Shown here: piece by piece, positions 15,246-24,692 of the stretch
How positions within the stretch are numbered: position 1 is the stretch's first letter
How the letters are laid out: each line of letters begins with the position of its first letter
Origin: Pedobacter endophyticus
GTDB lineage: Bacteria > Bacteroidota > Bacteroidia > Sphingobacteriales > Sphingobacteriaceae
Assembly: GCF_015679185.1 (NCBI RefSeq)
Contig: NZ_CP064939.1
Location: forward strand, 2,852,001 to 2,916,000
DNA length: 64,000 nt
Direction: 5' to 3'
Program-made: the position numbers and the translations under genes
Notes under the pieces: model-generated
The model's database searches: none
The model's input: the letters and a program-made list of their open reading frames with translations, nothing else
Told to the model about the DNA's origin: nothing

Positions 15246-17627
15246 TTGAAAAATTTACTTTTTGCAGCGTTTGCTGTCCTGTTGCCTTTCATTGCACTGG
15301 CGCAAAACTCGGTTACCGGAAAAGTTACCGACAACAGTCAAAATGCCTTACCCGGCGCTACCATTAAAATTAAACACCAACGTACAGCAGTACTTAGCGA
15401 TGTCGACGGAAATTACACCTTGAGCAACCTGGCCAATGGCACATACACCATTATTGTAAGCTATGTAGGTTACAGGGCACAAGAAAAATCGGTGGTGCTT
15501 ACAGGAAATGCGACATTAAACTTTACGCTGGTTCAGCAGAATTTTCTGGCCGATGAAGTCGTGGTAAACGCCACCCGGGCCTCAAAAAACTCGGCAACAA
15601 CCTTTAAGAACCTGAGTAAGGAGGAACTCGCCAAGAATAATCTCGGTCAGGATTTACCTTATTTGTTAAACCAAACGCCATCCGTTGTAGTCACTTCCGA
15701 TGCTGGTGCTGGCGTGGGTTACACAGGCATGCGGATTCGTGGAAGCGATGCAACCCGCATCAATGTAACATTGAACGGTATTCCCTTGAACGATGCCGAA
15801 AGTCAAGGCAGTTTTTTTATTAATTTGCCCGATCTCGCATCATCCGTTGACAACATTCAGATTCAACGTGGGGTTGGTACATCAACAAACGGCGCTGGCG
15901 CCTTTGGCGGAAGTTTAAATATTCAAACCACGACACGTCGCGATTCTGCCTATGCTGAACTGAACAATACTTATGGTTCTTACAACACGTGGAAAAACAC
16001 GGTAAGCGTGGGTTCTGGCTTAATTGACAATAAATTTACCTTCGATGGCCGTTTATCGCGAATTAAATCCGACGGCTATGTCGACCGGGCATCTTCAAAC
16101 TTAAAATCATTTTTCGTATCGGGCGCCTATTACGGCAAAAAAGATATTTTACGTGCGAATGTGTTTAGCGGAAGCGAAAAAACATACCAGGCCTGGAATG
16201 GCGTAAGCGAAGAGACGTTAAAAACCGATCGTACGCACAACGATTTCACTTATGATAACCAAACCGACAATTATCAGCAAGATCATTATCAATTATTTTA
16301 TACCCGAAACATCACCAATCAGCTCGTGGCCAACGCCGCCTTGCATTATACGTATGGCCGAGGCTATTATGAAGAATATAAAGAGGATCAGGGCTTGACA
16401 GACTACGGAATAGCTCCAGTGGTATTGGGTGGTGTAACGCAAGAAACATCGGACTTGGTGCGCAGACTTTGGCTCGATAACGATTTTTACGGCGTAACCT
16501 ACTCATTGAATTATACACCGAAAAACAACTTAAATTTCGTTTTGGGTGGGGCCTATAATGAATACAAAGGACGACATTTTGACGAAGTAGTATGGGCGCA
16601 GTTTGCCAATTACGATGGAAGCGGATCGATTCGTCATCGATATGATGATAATGATGCCTTTAAAACAGACTTTAATATTTTTGGCAGGGCCAATTATCAA
16701 ATTGATCAGTTTGCGCTGTTTGCAGATTTGCAATACAGAAGGGTGTATTATTCTTATTTTGGCATCGATCCGAACGGAACCCCGGCGCAGCAAAACGCGA
16801 CTTTGAATTTCTTTAACCCCAAAGCGGGCGTAACCTATAACTTTAGCGATAAAAGTAATGTTTATGCTTCCGTTGCCGTTGGCAACAAGGAGCCCAATAG
16901 AAGGGACTTTACGGACTCAAACATTAACAGTCGCCCAAAAGCGGAACATTTAACCGATGTTGAAGCCGGGTATCGTACACAGTTTGCCAATGTAACTTTA
17001 GGGGTAAATGGTTTCGCCATGTTTTATAAAGATCAGTTAATTAATACGGGGAAACTAAATGATGTGGGCGGCCAAACGCGTCAAAACGTTCCCGACAGCT
17101 ATCGGGCGGGTATAGAAATAGACGGAAAGTGGCAGATTCTTGAAAAACTCTCATGGGCTGCAACAGCAACTTTTAGTAGAAACAAGATCAAGAACTTTAC
17201 TGAATACATTTACGATGAAGACCCTGCAGCATTAACAGCCAATGTGGTGAACAGTTATAAGAATACTACGATTGCATTTTCTCCATCGATTATCGCATCA
17301 AGCGAAATTAGCTATTCGGTTCTGCCAAACGCAAACATTGCCTTTTTGAGCAAGTATGTTGGGAAGCAATATTTGGATAACACATCGGCCGAAACACGTA
17401 CCCTTTCGAGCTTTTTTGTTAACGATGTGCGTTTGAGTTACAATACGCCTGTTGCGGGGATTAAAAATGTGGGCTTAAGCCTGCTAATTAATAACATTTT
17501 CAGCACTTTGTACGAAAGCAATGGCGGCACTTATCCCTATTTGTACGGTGGTACCTTAGATCGTTTTAACTATTATTACCCACAAGCAACACGCAACTTT
17601 TTGTTGAGTTTAAATGTGAGGTTTTGA
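15246..17627 (+). CDS. TonB-dependent receptor under TPP control (predicted thiamine uptake)
   Basis: A 793-residue outer-membrane receptor: signal peptide 1-19 (ending A-L-A-Q), a carboxypeptidase-regulatory-like domain (about 22-98), a plug domain (about 105-235, with G-M-R-I-R-G-S-D-A-T-R), then a beta-barrel ending in an aromatic residue (final N-V-R-F). There is no STN domain, so no sigma-factor signalling. It starts with TTG at 15246, read as M-K-N-L-L-F; no ATG gives a better signal peptide. Direct placement behind a TPP riboswitch predicts uptake of thiamine or a derivative. A terminator follows at 17732. Confidence 0.9.
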   Translation: MKNLLFAAFAVLLPFIALAQNSVTGKVTDNSQNALPGATIKIKHQRTAVLSDVDGNYTLSNLANGTYTIIVSYVGYRAQEKSVVLTGNATLNFTLVQQNFLADEVVVNATRASKNSATTFKNLSKEELAKNNLGQDLPYLLNQTPSVVVTSDAGAGVGYTGMRIRGSDATRINVTLNGIPLNDAESQGSFFINLPDLASSVDNIQIQRGVGTSTNGAGAFGGSLNIQTTTRRDSAYAELNNTYGSYNTWKNTVSVGSGLIDNKFTFDGRLSRIKSDGYVDRASSNLKSFFVSGAYYGKKDILRANVFSGSEKTYQAWNGVSEETLKTDRTHNDFTYDNQTDNYQQDHYQLFYTRNITNQLVANAALHYTYGRGYYEEYKEDQGLTDYGIAPVVLGGVTQETSDLVRRLWLDNDFYGVTYSLNYTPKNNLNFVLGGAYNEYKGRHFDEVVWAQFANYDGSGSIRHRYDDNDAFKTDFNIFGRANYQIDQFALFADLQYRRVYYSYFGIDPNGTPAQQNATLNFFNPKAGVTYNFSDKSNVYASVAVGNKEPNRRDFTDSNINSRPKAEHLTDVEAGYRTQFANVTLGVNGFAMFYKDQLINTGKLNDVGGQTRQNVPDSYRAGIEIDGKWQILEKLSWAATATFSRNKIKNFTEYIYDEDPAALTANVVNSYKNTTIAFSPSIIASSEISYSVLPNANIAFLSKYVGKQYLDNTSAETRTLSSFFVNDVRLSYNTPVAGIKNVGLSLLINNIFSTLYESNGGTYPYLYGGTLDRFNYYYPQATRNFLLSLNVRF

Positions 17628-17672
17628 AAAGCTTAAAGCTTAAAGCGGAAAGACTAAAGCTTAAAGAACAAA
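17628..17672. repeat. AAGCTTAAAG low-complexity repeat
   Basis: AGCTTAAAG-type units repeat irregularly (AAAGCTTAAAGC, then AAAGACTAAAGC, then TTAAAG) immediately after the receptor stop codon. Same style as the other short-period spacer repeats in this window. Confidence 0.6.
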
Positions 17673-17731
17673 CGCTTTTGCTCACCCAGAATTGTTGTCT
17701 TTTAGCCGATCATATAACTAATTAACCCTCG

Positions 17732-17756
17732 GCCCTGCAGAAATGTAGGGCTTTTT
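17732..17756 (+). terminator. Terminator after the TPP-controlled receptor
   Basis: GCCCTGCA (17732-17739) and TGTAGGGC (17744-17751) around a GAAA tetraloop, then TTTTT. Confidence 0.88.
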
Positions 17757-17787
17757 GCTGAGCTGATCTGTGATGAAATTGGCCTTT

Positions 17788-17829
17788 AACCACAAAACCC
17801 CGGCAAAAATATGTCGGGGTTTTGTGGTT
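17788..17829. terminator. Second, bidirectional-looking terminator hairpin
   Basis: AACCACAAAACCCC (17788-17801) pairs perfectly with GGGGTTTTGTGGTT (17816-17829). It is only 32 bp after the receptor terminator. From 17830 to about 18117 the spacer is AT-rich, with no gene or repeat I can name. Confidence 0.7.
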
Positions 17830-18117
17830 TCTCTCCTGTCTCGGAAGACTAAATTTATAAATTTTTTAACGTATATACAAATATTACAAAATAAAATTTC
17901 TATTGATGTTTGTTTTTAATATGCTTACATAGCATGTTTGCCGTTTCACAAACTTTTATTCTGGCAAGTACTTGTTATGGATGGTTTCTATATCGATGAT
18001 TTATTGTTTCACTTGTTTTGAAACGAAAGATTTAGGTCAAGTTCAGTCATCATTTATGAATAATAATTCCGGAACAATTTTTTAAAAAAATGGTCCCCGC
18101 TTATTAAAATCGGGTCA

Positions 18118-18145
18118 TAAAAAAAGCCCCCACAAGGTGGAGGCT
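18118..18145 (-). terminator. Terminator after sdhB
   Basis: On the minus strand AGCCTCCAC (18145-18137) and GTGGGGGCT (18133-18125) pair with one U-G wobble, followed by a U-tract (the A-run at 18118-18125 on the plus strand). Confidence 0.85.
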
Positions 18146-18197
18146 TAACGTTCCGATCCGATAGTTATCGAATTTAGTCGGAAGCACAGTATATTTT

Positions 18198-18968
18198 TTA
18201 AACCGTTTCTTCTGAAACGAATTTTGCTGAGGCGAAATCGCGGTTCATGCGGGCAATGTTCTCCAAAGTAATTCCTTTAGGGCATTCTGCTTCGCAAGCA
18301 CCTGTATTGGTACAATTACCAAAGCCTTCGGCATCCATTTGCGCCACCATGCTTTGTACACGACGGTAACGCTCTGGCTGACCTTGTGGCAACAGCGCCA
18401 ACTGAGAGATTTTTGCCGAAACAAACAGCATTGCCGATGCATTTTTACATGTTGCTACGCATGCACCACAGCCAATACAAGCAGCAGCCTCAAAAGCAGC
18501 ATCAGCTTTCATTTTCGGGATAGGCAAATTGTTTGCATCTTGGGCGTTACCAGTATTTACCGAGATAAAACCACCCGCAGCAATCACTCTGTCAAAAGAA
18601 GAACGATCTACGGTTAAATCTTTGATCACCGGAAAAGCGGCAGCTCTCCAGGGCTCAACAACAATAGTGTCGCCATCTTTGAAAGAACGCATGTGCAACT
18701 GGCAAGTAGTTACCAAATCCTTAGGTCCGTGCGGACGGCCATTGATAAACATGGAGCACATTCCGCAAATACCTTCGCGACAATCGTGATCGAACACCAC
18801 CGGTTCTTCGCCTTTGCTAATCAGATCTTCGTTTAACACATCGAACATCTCCAAGAAAGACATATCTGGAGAAATACCAGACAATTTATAGTCTACCAAA
18901 GCACCTTTGGTTTGGTTATTTTTTTGACGCCAAACTTTTAGCGTTAAGTTCATATTTCCTGTACTCAT
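18198..18968 (-). CDS. sdhB: Succinate dehydrogenase / fumarate reductase iron-sulfur subunit
   Basis: 256 residues from ATG 18968. The frame is open to 19022, but that longer start adds a proline-rich stretch unlike the family, and the shorter start begins M-S-T-G-N-M as expected in relatives. The [2Fe-2S] ligands are C63, C68 and C71 in C-R-E-G-I-C-G-M-C plus C89. The cluster motif C164-I-G-C167-G-A-C170-V-A-T-C174 and a later C-E-A-E-C-P pattern hold the [4Fe-4S] and [3Fe-4S] clusters. It carries electrons from the flavoprotein to the b558 membrane subunit. Last gene of sdhC-sdhA-sdhB. Confidence 0.94.
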   Translation of the reverse strand: MSTGNMNLTLKVWRQKNNQTKGALVDYKLSGISPDMSFLEMFDVLNEDLISKGEEPVVFDHDCREGICGMCSMFINGRPHGPKDLVTTCQLHMRSFKDGDTIVVEPWRAAAFPVIKDLTVDRSSFDRVIAAGGFISVNTGNAQDANNLPIPKMKADAAFEAAACIGCGACVATCKNASAMLFVSAKISQLALLPQGQPERYRRVQSMVAQMDAEGFGNCTNTGACEAECPKGITLENIARMNRDFASAKFVSEETV

Positions 18969-19033
18969 AACTTTGAGATTTAGGCGGGGAGCATAGGGCA
19001 TAGGGCTAAAAGCTCCATGCACAGTGCCCTCTG

Positions 19034-21013
19034 CTATTTATAACTTCTTTGTGCTACTTTAATATTTTCAAACTTCAATTCTTCTTTATGAAGCTCAAAG
19101 TTTACTCCTTCTTTAAATTCCCAGGCGGCAACGTAGGCATAGTTTTCATCATCACGCAGTGCTTCGCCCTCTTCGGTTTGGTATTCTTCGCGGAAGTGAC
19201 CGCCGCAGCTTTCGTTGCGGTTTAATGCATCTATACACATTAACTCCCCTAACTCGATAAAATCCGCCACGCGACCAGCTTTTTCGAGTTCCGGGTTTAA
19301 TCCGTCTACCGTTCCCGGTACACGAACATCGCTCCAAAACTCAGCACGTAAAGCCCTGATTTCCTGAATTGCCTCGTTTAATCCGGTTGCATTGCGGGCC
19401 ATTCCACATTTTTCCCACATGATGTGGCCTAAACGTTTATGGAAATGATCAACCGATTTTGTCCCTTTGATACTAACTAATTTATTTAAAATCCCTTTCG
19501 CCTTTTCTTCGGCCTCAACAAAGGCAGGGTGATCTGTAGGAATGGCTTTTGTAGAAATTTCTTTCGATAAATAAGCACCAATTGTATAAGGCAGAACGAA
19601 ATAACCATCGGCCAGGCCCTGCATTAGCGCCGATGCACCTAAACGGTTAGCACCATGATCGGAGAAGTTAGCCTCGCCTGTGCAATACAAGCCGGGTACA
19701 GACGTCATCAAGTTATAATCAACCCATAAGCCACCCATTGTATAGTGAACGGCCGGATAGATACGCATTGGCGTTTCGTATGGATTTTCGCCGGTAATTT
19801 GCGCATACATATCGAAAAGGTTTCCATATTTCTCTTTAATTACTGCGGTACCCAAACGCATGCAGGTTTCCTTATCAGGATTATGATTACCTGCTTTTGA
19901 GGCTTCTATACGACCGTAACGCTCGGTATTGGCTTTAAAATCCAAATAAACGGCAAGTTTCGAAGCACCAACGCCATAACCTGCATCGCAACGCTCTTTA
20001 GCGGCACGAGAGGCCACATCACGTGGAACCAGGTTACCGAAAGCAGGGTAACGACGCTCTAAATAATAATCTCTTTCGTCTTCAGGAATTTCTGATGCTT
20101 TACGATTATCGCCTTTCTTTTTAGGCACCCAAATACGTCCATCGTTACGCAACGATTCAGACATCAGGGTTAATTTTGACTGATGATCGCCGGAAACCGG
20201 GATACAGGTCGGGTGAATTTGCGTATAACAAGGATTTGCAAAGTAAGCACCTTGTTTGTGCGCTTTCCAAGCCGCCGTTACGTTACTGCCCATTGCGTTT
20301 GTAGAAAGGTAGAATACGTTTCCGTAGCCACCGGTTCCCAAAACAACGGCATGACCGAAGTGACGTTCGATATCGCCGGTAATTAGATTGCGGGCGATTA
20401 TACCACGAGCCTTACCGTCGATTTTAACCACTTCAAGCATTTCGTGGCGCGTGTACATTTCTACTTTACCCATACCAATCTGGCGTTCTAAAGCCGAGTA
20501 GGCACCTAATAGTAACTGCTGTCCGGTTTGCCCTGCAGCGTAAAACGTACGTTGAACTTGTGTACCACCGAATGAACGATTATCTAACAAGCCGCCATAT
20601 TCGCGAGCCAGCGGAACACCTTGAGCCACACATTGATCGATAATGTTAGCACTTACCTCTGCCAAACGATGTACATTGGCCTCACGAGAACGATAATCGC
20701 CCCCTTTTATGGTATCGTAGAAAAGACGATAAACACTGTCACCATCGTTCTGATAATTTTTTGCTGCATTGATACCTCCTTGCGCTGCAATAGAGTGCGC
20801 ACGACGAGGTGAATCCTGAAAGCAAAAACATTTTACTTTATAACCCATTTCGGCTAAGGTTGCAGCTGCCGAAGCGCCCGCTAAACCCGAACCTACGATA
20901 ATTACTTCTATCGTTCTTTTGTTCGATGGATTAACCAAAGGCACAGAAGACTTATATTTCGTCCATTTACTGGTTAATTCACCTTCTGGAATATTTGAAT
21001 TAATATCTGACAT
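19034..21013 (-). CDS. sdhA: Succinate dehydrogenase / fumarate reductase flavoprotein subunit
   Basis: A 659-residue protein with a dinucleotide-binding start ([10 protein letters not shown] near residues 41-50) and the FAD-linking histidine region [11 protein letters not shown] near 72-82. H-P-T-x-I-P with following substrate residues lies near 263, and an H-Y-T-M-G-G-L motif near 425. The long form with extra insertions is usual for the b558-type enzymes of Bacteroidetes. It oxidises succinate to fumarate (or the reverse) and passes electrons to SdhB. The gap to sdhC is 18 nt; 65 nt separate it from the chosen sdhB start. Confidence 0.95.
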   Translation of the reverse strand: MSDINSNIPEGELTSKWTKYKSSVPLVNPSNKRTIEVIIVGSGLAGASAAATLAEMGYKVKCFCFQDSPRRAHSIAAQGGINAAKNYQNDGDSVYRLFYDTIKGGDYRSREANVHRLAEVSANIIDQCVAQGVPLAREYGGLLDNRSFGGTQVQRTFYAAGQTGQQLLLGAYSALERQIGMGKVEMYTRHEMLEVVKIDGKARGIIARNLITGDIERHFGHAVVLGTGGYGNVFYLSTNAMGSNVTAAWKAHKQGAYFANPCYTQIHPTCIPVSGDHQSKLTLMSESLRNDGRIWVPKKKGDNRKASEIPEDERDYYLERRYPAFGNLVPRDVASRAAKERCDAGYGVGASKLAVYLDFKANTERYGRIEASKAGNHNPDKETCMRLGTAVIKEKYGNLFDMYAQITGENPYETPMRIYPAVHYTMGGLWVDYNLMTSVPGLYCTGEANFSDHGANRLGASALMQGLADGYFVLPYTIGAYLSKEISTKAIPTDHPAFVEAEEKAKGILNKLVSIKGTKSVDHFHKRLGHIMWEKCGMARNATGLNEAIQEIRALRAEFWSDVRVPGTVDGLNPELEKAGRVADFIELGELMCIDALNRNESCGGHFREEYQTEEGEALRDDENYAYVAAWEFKEGVNFELHKEELKFENIKVAQRSYK

Positions 21014-21031
21014 ATCTCTTTTGTGCTAAAA

Positions 21032-21712
21032 CTAAATAACTAAACCTGTGTACACTGCAATTGGCATCACGGCGAACAAAACGGAAATCACAATTGAATA
21101 AACAACGCCTGTGGTTTTGATAATTCCATTGTATTTGGAATGGTTCCACCCCATGGTTTGGAATGCCGAGGCAAATCCGTGCATTAAATGATAGCATAAC
21201 GAAATCATTAGCAGCACGTAAGCGGCAACTCGTACAGGGTCCTGAAATTTCTCTCTCATTACCGCATATAAATCTTCGTGTCCGTTAGCATCCACTGTTG
21301 GGATCCCGGTAAAACGAGAAACTACCCAAAAATCTTTCAGGTGTATAACCAGGAAAATAAGCAGCAAGGTACCGAGCAACCCCATTGAGCGACTGTACCA
21401 CTTGCTATTGGCGTTACCATTATATACTGCATATCTTTCAGGTCTTGCCTTTCTGTTTTGATTTGTTAAAATCAAAGCCTGATAAATGTGAAGGATCAAA
21501 CCTAAGAATAAGATGTATTCTCCGGCTCTGATGATCCAATTGGTAGCCATAAAATGTGCTCCAATATTAAACGTGAGCCCATTATCGTTGATAAAAATTA
21601 ACGCATTGATACCAGCGTGTACAATTAAAAAGAGTATCAGGAAAATACCTGTGATACCCATGACATATTTCTTTCCTATTGATGAAGAAAGCGCATTTCC
21701 GAAACCACTCAT
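21032..21712 (-). CDS. sdhC: Succinate dehydrogenase cytochrome b558 membrane subunit
   Basis: A 226-residue protein with five hydrophobic helices (about 15-38, 60-80, 105-127, 155-177, 198-222) and several histidines in or near helices (H32, H48, H78 region, H123, H169 region, H173) suitable as haem ligands. This is the one-piece anchor of the sdhCAB type seen in Bacteroidetes, carrying quinone and haem sites. First gene of the operon; a TACTTTTG box at 21749-21742 on the minus strand fits TAnnTTTG and would start transcription about 25-30 nt before the ATG. Confidence 0.92.
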   Translation of the reverse strand: MSGFGNALSSSIGKKYVMGITGIFLILFLIVHAGINALIFINDNGLTFNIGAHFMATNWIIRAGEYILFLGLILHIYQALILTNQNRKARPERYAVYNGNANSKWYSRSMGLLGTLLLIFLVIHLKDFWVVSRFTGIPTVDANGHEDLYAVMREKFQDPVRVAAYVLLMISLCYHLMHGFASAFQTMGWNHSKYNGIIKTTGVVYSIVISVLFAVMPIAVYTGLVI

Positions 21713-22540
21713 TTGATTAGGATTTAAATCTAAATTTCTTGCAAAAGTATTTAATTATGAGTTTAATTTATAAACGATTATGACAAAACAACGATAAAAC
21801 ATTTATTTAGAAACATTCTAAAGCCATTGCCGATTTTTGCAAGCATGATTTGTTACTGTAATGAGTTCAAGATGTACTAAAACTTAAAGGAATTTTATTG
21901 TAGGATTTATTCACCGTTTCGTCATTGCGAGGCACGAAGCAATCTGCTTGACTAATAACGTCTAGCATGAGATTGCTTCAATCGATGAAAAATCGAATTC
22001 GCAAAGTTAGGTTCAAAGATTTCTCGGCTCCGCTCGAAATGACGATTTTTTGTGTTGTTTTTGAAAAAACGCCAATGGAAGTGTAGCGAAGGATCTCTAA
22101 CCGATGAAACCGAAAATTTCCGACAGGCATGAGCTAAAATATGAATATAAGTGAGCCAAGTAAGTTCTGCGGCAAGTGGAACTAGATTACATCGTAGGGG
22201 CTTCGCGGTTTTTAAGGCGGCGCCGTTGACGCTGGTGTGCATTTCGCGGTTTTAAGAAGGATCTATATGAACGGTCGTCATTCCCAATTTAATTGGGAAT
22301 CCTAAAGGAAGAAGAAAAGCCTTACTGAGCATTTAAGATTCCCGCCTGCGCGGGAAAGACGGCAAGAATAATAAAAGTCATTCATATGAATTTTTTGACC
22401 AATATGAAAATTTAGAATGAAATCTGTCCCCTATTTGTCATCCTGAGCGCAGCGAAGGATCTCTAACCGTGAAGCCGAAACTTCAACGAAGCACAGCAAA
22501 ATGCGAATGGGCGTAGCTAATAAAAATTGCTTGTAAACAA
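21713..22540. other. Repeat-rich spacer between sdhC and cspA
   Basis: No gene. 21918-22015: CGTCATTGCGAGGCACGAAG with a later GAGATTGCTTCAATCGATG. 22016-22050: GATTTCTCGGCTCCGCTCG then AAATGACG. 22268-22365: GGTCGTCATTCCCAATTTAA then ATTCCCGCCTGCGCGGGAA. 22436-22475: GTCATCCTGAGCGCAGCGAA then GGATCTCTAACC. All are members of dispersed repeat classes that also occur in other spacers here. A 96-codon minus-strand frame across this block is judged spurious. Confidence 0.75.
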
Positions 22541-22570
22541 AAAAAGTCCCGATTAATATCGGGACTTTTT
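22541..22570 (-). terminator. Terminator after cspA
   Basis: AAAAAGTCCCGAT (22541-22553) and ATCGGGACTTTTT (22558-22570) form a perfect 13-bp stem with a 4-nt loop, usable on both strands. Confidence 0.92.
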
Positions 22571-22592
22571 ACGATTTATGTGATGAGTTTTC

Positions 22593-22784
22593 TTAAGCTA
22601 CCTTTACATTTACCGCGTTTAGGCCTTTTCTACCTTCTTCTACATCGTAGTTTACGGTATCATTCTCACGAATGTTGTCAATTAAGCCTGAAGCATGAAC
22701 AAAAATTTCGGCATCACCATTTGATGGTACAATGAATCCGAAACCTTTAGTTTCATTAAAAAATTTTACTGTTCCTTGTTGCAT
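22593..22784 (-). CDS. Cold shock domain protein
   Basis: A 63-residue protein, one cold-shock OB fold, with both RNA-binding motifs: K-G-F-G-F-I (residues 14-19) and I-F-V-H-A-S (27-32). It binds single-stranded RNA or DNA and melts secondary structure. The predicted promoter is only about 16 nt from the ATG, so there is no long cold-responsive leader of the E. coli cspA kind. It is therefore more likely constitutive or controlled otherwise. Which of the genome's Csp paralogues it is cannot be told. Confidence 0.95.
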   Translation of the reverse strand: MQQGTVKFFNETKGFGFIVPSNGDAEIFVHASGLIDNIRENDTVNYDVEEGRKGLNAVNVKVA

Positions 22785-22806
22785 TATATTGTATTTTAAT
22801 TTGCAT

Positions 22807-22836
22807 CAAAGATAAGGTTAAATACCTATAAATCAA
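22807..22836 (-). promoter_or_regulatory. cspA promoter with full Bacteroidetes consensus
   Basis: On the minus strand TTG (22836-22834), exactly 19 nt, then TATCTTTG (22814-22807). This matches the TTTG-N19-TAnnTTTG consensus of Bacteroidetes housekeeping promoters. The expected start is near 22800, about 16 nt before the ATG. Confidence 0.75.
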
Positions 22837-23065
22837 TTTTTTATTTTTATTTATTTAAATTAAATCTGAATACCTTGATTGATTGAGCGTTAAAGGGCAT
22901 TTTACTGGTTCGTTTAATTTGCCGGAACTGGTCGATTGATCATGTATTAACAGCATCAGCAGTGCAAAACAGCTTCAACTTCGATCTAATTCACACGTTA
23001 TTTCTTGCAAAATTGTGATTCTTTAAATCATTTTTATGCTTTCCTTTGCGCTGTAAATTTGATTT

Positions 23066-23671
23066 ATGGTTAATTATAAAGAATATTTTGACGAGCAAGG
23101 GATTGATTACCTCACTTACCGATTACTGGTTGATGATTTGTTGCTTGAGGGCAAAACAACCGGTCCGGACAATAGCGAGGCGATGCTCCAATACAGCAAA
23201 ATGAATGTTCAGCGGATGAGCCGGATCGATAAAACCGCTGCCCTCAACGAGTCGTTAATGTCGACCATTTCAGGATTAACCAAAAACTATAAATTTCTTG
23301 TCATTACGGAGGGTTGGTGTGGCGATGCTGCACAAATTATTCCTGTCTTCAATAAAATCGCAACCGAATCGCTTGGTAAAATAGCGTTACGATTTGTTCT
23401 CCGCGATAAAAATCTACCTTTAATTGATGCACATCTGACCAATGGTGGCCGGGCAATTCCTGTTTTAATTATACTTAACGAAAGTGCAGATCAGGTTTTG
23501 GCAACTTGGGCGCCACGTCCACAGGTTTTGCAGGGCTTATTGAGCGAGTGGAAAAAAGAAACTTCTGACATGAGCATCCTTTCTGAGAAACTTCACGGGT
23601 GGTACGCAAAAGATAAAACCCAAACCACGCAGGCGGAGTTAACGAGCTTATTGAAAGGATTGGAGGGATAG
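23066..23671 (+). CDS. Thioredoxin-like protein with a single active-site Cys
   Basis: A 201-residue cytosolic protein (no signal peptide). A thioredoxin-like fold is suggested by a beta strand F-L-V-I-T-E-G leading to W84-C85-G86-D87 and a cis-Pro candidate in R-A-I-P-V-L. Only one cysteine exists in the whole protein: the second thioredoxin Cys position is Ala. Such a protein cannot make the usual intramolecular disulfide and may act through glutathione- or bacillithiol-like mixed disulfides, or may bind rather than reduce. It ends exactly where the convergent toxin gene ends, with no spacer. Related proteins in Bacteroidetes are annotated simply as thioredoxin family. Confidence 0.8.
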   Translation: MVNYKEYFDEQGIDYLTYRLLVDDLLLEGKTTGPDNSEAMLQYSKMNVQRMSRIDKTAALNESLMSTISGLTKNYKFLVITEGWCGDAAQIIPVFNKIATESLGKIALRFVLRDKNLPLIDAHLTNGGRAIPVLIILNESADQVLATWAPRPQVLQGLLSEWKKETSDMSILSEKLHGWYAKDKTQTTQAELTSLLKGLEG

Positions 23672-24001
23672 TTAATCTCCCAAAGATCTTAATATAGCAT
23701 CTAATTCATTATCTGAAATGGAAACTTGTTCGGATTTATCGTATATTGATAAAAGATAGATTGTATTGTGTGTGATTCTTACGCTTGTAATCAGCCTTGC
23801 CCCGGATGATTTCCCCTTGCCTTTACTTGTAATTGCGAGCCGGATTTTATAACAATCTTTTCCTAGCGGAATCCCTTGTAACGGGTTTTGTCGAAGATTC
23901 TCTACAAAAACAACGATATCATTTTTTGCAGATTTATATTTTTTACAGAGCTTTTTATATTCTTTATCGAAAAGGGATGATGTAAGAACATCATATCTCA
24001 T
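23672..24001 (-). CDS. RelE/ParE-superfamily toxin
   Basis: 109 residues from ATG 24001 (the frame also offers a TTG at 24004). It has the compact RelE-type layout: an N-terminal helix pair rich in Lys (K-E-Y-K-K-L-C-K-K-Y-K), N-P-L-Q-G-I-P-L-G-K-D-C-Y-K-I-R-L-A, and a C-terminal strand I-Y-L-L-S-I-Y-D-K-S-E. These match the fold of mRNA interferase or gyrase-type toxins. It follows the antitoxin gene with an 11-nt overlap, typical of a co-transcribed pair. The catalytic mode cannot be told from the visible residues. Confidence 0.75.
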   Translation of the reverse strand: MRYDVLTSSLFDKEYKKLCKKYKSAKNDIVVFVENLRQNPLQGIPLGKDCYKIRLAITSKGKGKSSGARLITSVRITHNTIYLLSIYDKSEQVSISDNELDAILRSLGD

Positions 24002-24197
24002 CAACTAAATCTTCAAAGCGTTTTAATTTCAATTTTCCCTGTTCTGCCAACTCGGTTTCACGATAGGCAGCAGCTAAATCGTTAAGGTATTTTGCTTTCA
24101 GCTCCTCAGTATTACTAATCCTGATTCCCTTAATGTTTTTGAGTTTTTCTAGTATCGAAAACGCCTCATCGTCTTTTATTTCTAATATAATTTCCAT
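23991..24197 (-). CDS. Cognate antitoxin of the RelE-type toxin
   Basis: A 68-residue acidic protein: an N-terminal strand M-E-I-I-L-E-I, then helices rich in Glu and Lys. It resembles small antitoxins that pair with RelE/ParE toxins in Bacteroidetes, lacking an obvious ribbon-helix-helix or HTH DNA-binding motif. It precedes the toxin gene, as usual for autoregulated pairs. The assignment rests on size, order and overlap more than on homology. Confidence 0.6.
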   Translation of the reverse strand: MEIILEIKDDEAFSILEKLKNIKGIRISNTEELKAKYLNDLAAAYRETELAEQGKLKLKRFEDLVDEI

Positions 24198-24235
24198 AGA
24201 TGAAATTGTCTTAACTTAAAGATACGAGTTTTTTC

Positions 24236-24517
24236 CTAATCAACACTAACCGTCAACCCTTCCTGCTGCAGAATTTTACGATACACCTCCATTTCGGTAA
24301 ACGACCCTTCCAAAACCGGGCATTTCCCCTCGTTATGCACTTTCCAGGCAATTTTTTCAGCTTGCGACTCGCTATAGTCCAGATACTTCATCATACAATA
24401 GATAACATGATCGAAAGTATTTACATCGTCGTTCCACAAAATAAGGCGATGTACGGTTTTTATTGACGTTAAAATCTCCTCGAGCGTAAAGGTCTCTTCT
24501 TTGGTTTCTGTAGACAT
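24236..24517 (-). CDS. clpS: ClpS adaptor for N-degron delivery to ClpAP
   Basis: 93 residues from ATG 24517; the frame extends to 24562, but the extension is hydrophobic and unlike ClpS. The signature is L-W-N-D-D-V-N-T-F-D-H-V-I (about 26-38), followed by the H-N-E-G-K-C-P-V binding-pocket segment. The acidic N-terminal tail would enter ClpA or ClpC. It recognises N-terminal Leu/Phe/Trp/Tyr residues. It stands alone and divergent from the fabH-like gene. Confidence 0.92.
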   Translation of the reverse strand: MSTETKEETFTLEEILTSIKTVHRLILWNDDVNTFDHVIYCMMKYLDYSESQAEKIAWKVHNEGKCPVLEGSFTEMEVYRKILQQEGLTVSVD

Positions 24518-24604
24518 GGTTGCAAAAATAATCATTAGTATCAAGTATTTAGTATCAACCAATAATATTTTGTTAACGAAGATCTTGGTCTAAAACTTTT
24601 CCCT

Positions 24605-24655
24605 CATGTTTAACATCTCAAATCTCCTGTCTCAAATCTAACATCTCATATCTTC
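24605..24655. repeat. CTCAAATCTAACAT-type short-period repeat
   Basis: Irregular 7-nt-style units (ATCTCAA, ATCTCCT, GTCTCAA, ATCTAAC, ATCTCAT). GTCTCAAATCTAACATCTCA at 24629-24648 is the exact reverse complement of 62099-62118 near the rml operon, 37 kb away, so this is a dispersed family. Confidence 0.7.
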
Positions 24656-24692
24656 TAAAATAATTACATTTACTTAATCAAATAATAAAACG

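Noticed and set aside
18969..19022. Longer SdhB start
   Set aside because: Adds a proline-rich 18-residue stretch not expected in the family; the ATG at 18968 gives the usual N-terminus.
21952..22242. Minus-strand frame of 96 codons
   Set aside because: Composed of dispersed repeat sequence; no start context and no protein-like pattern.
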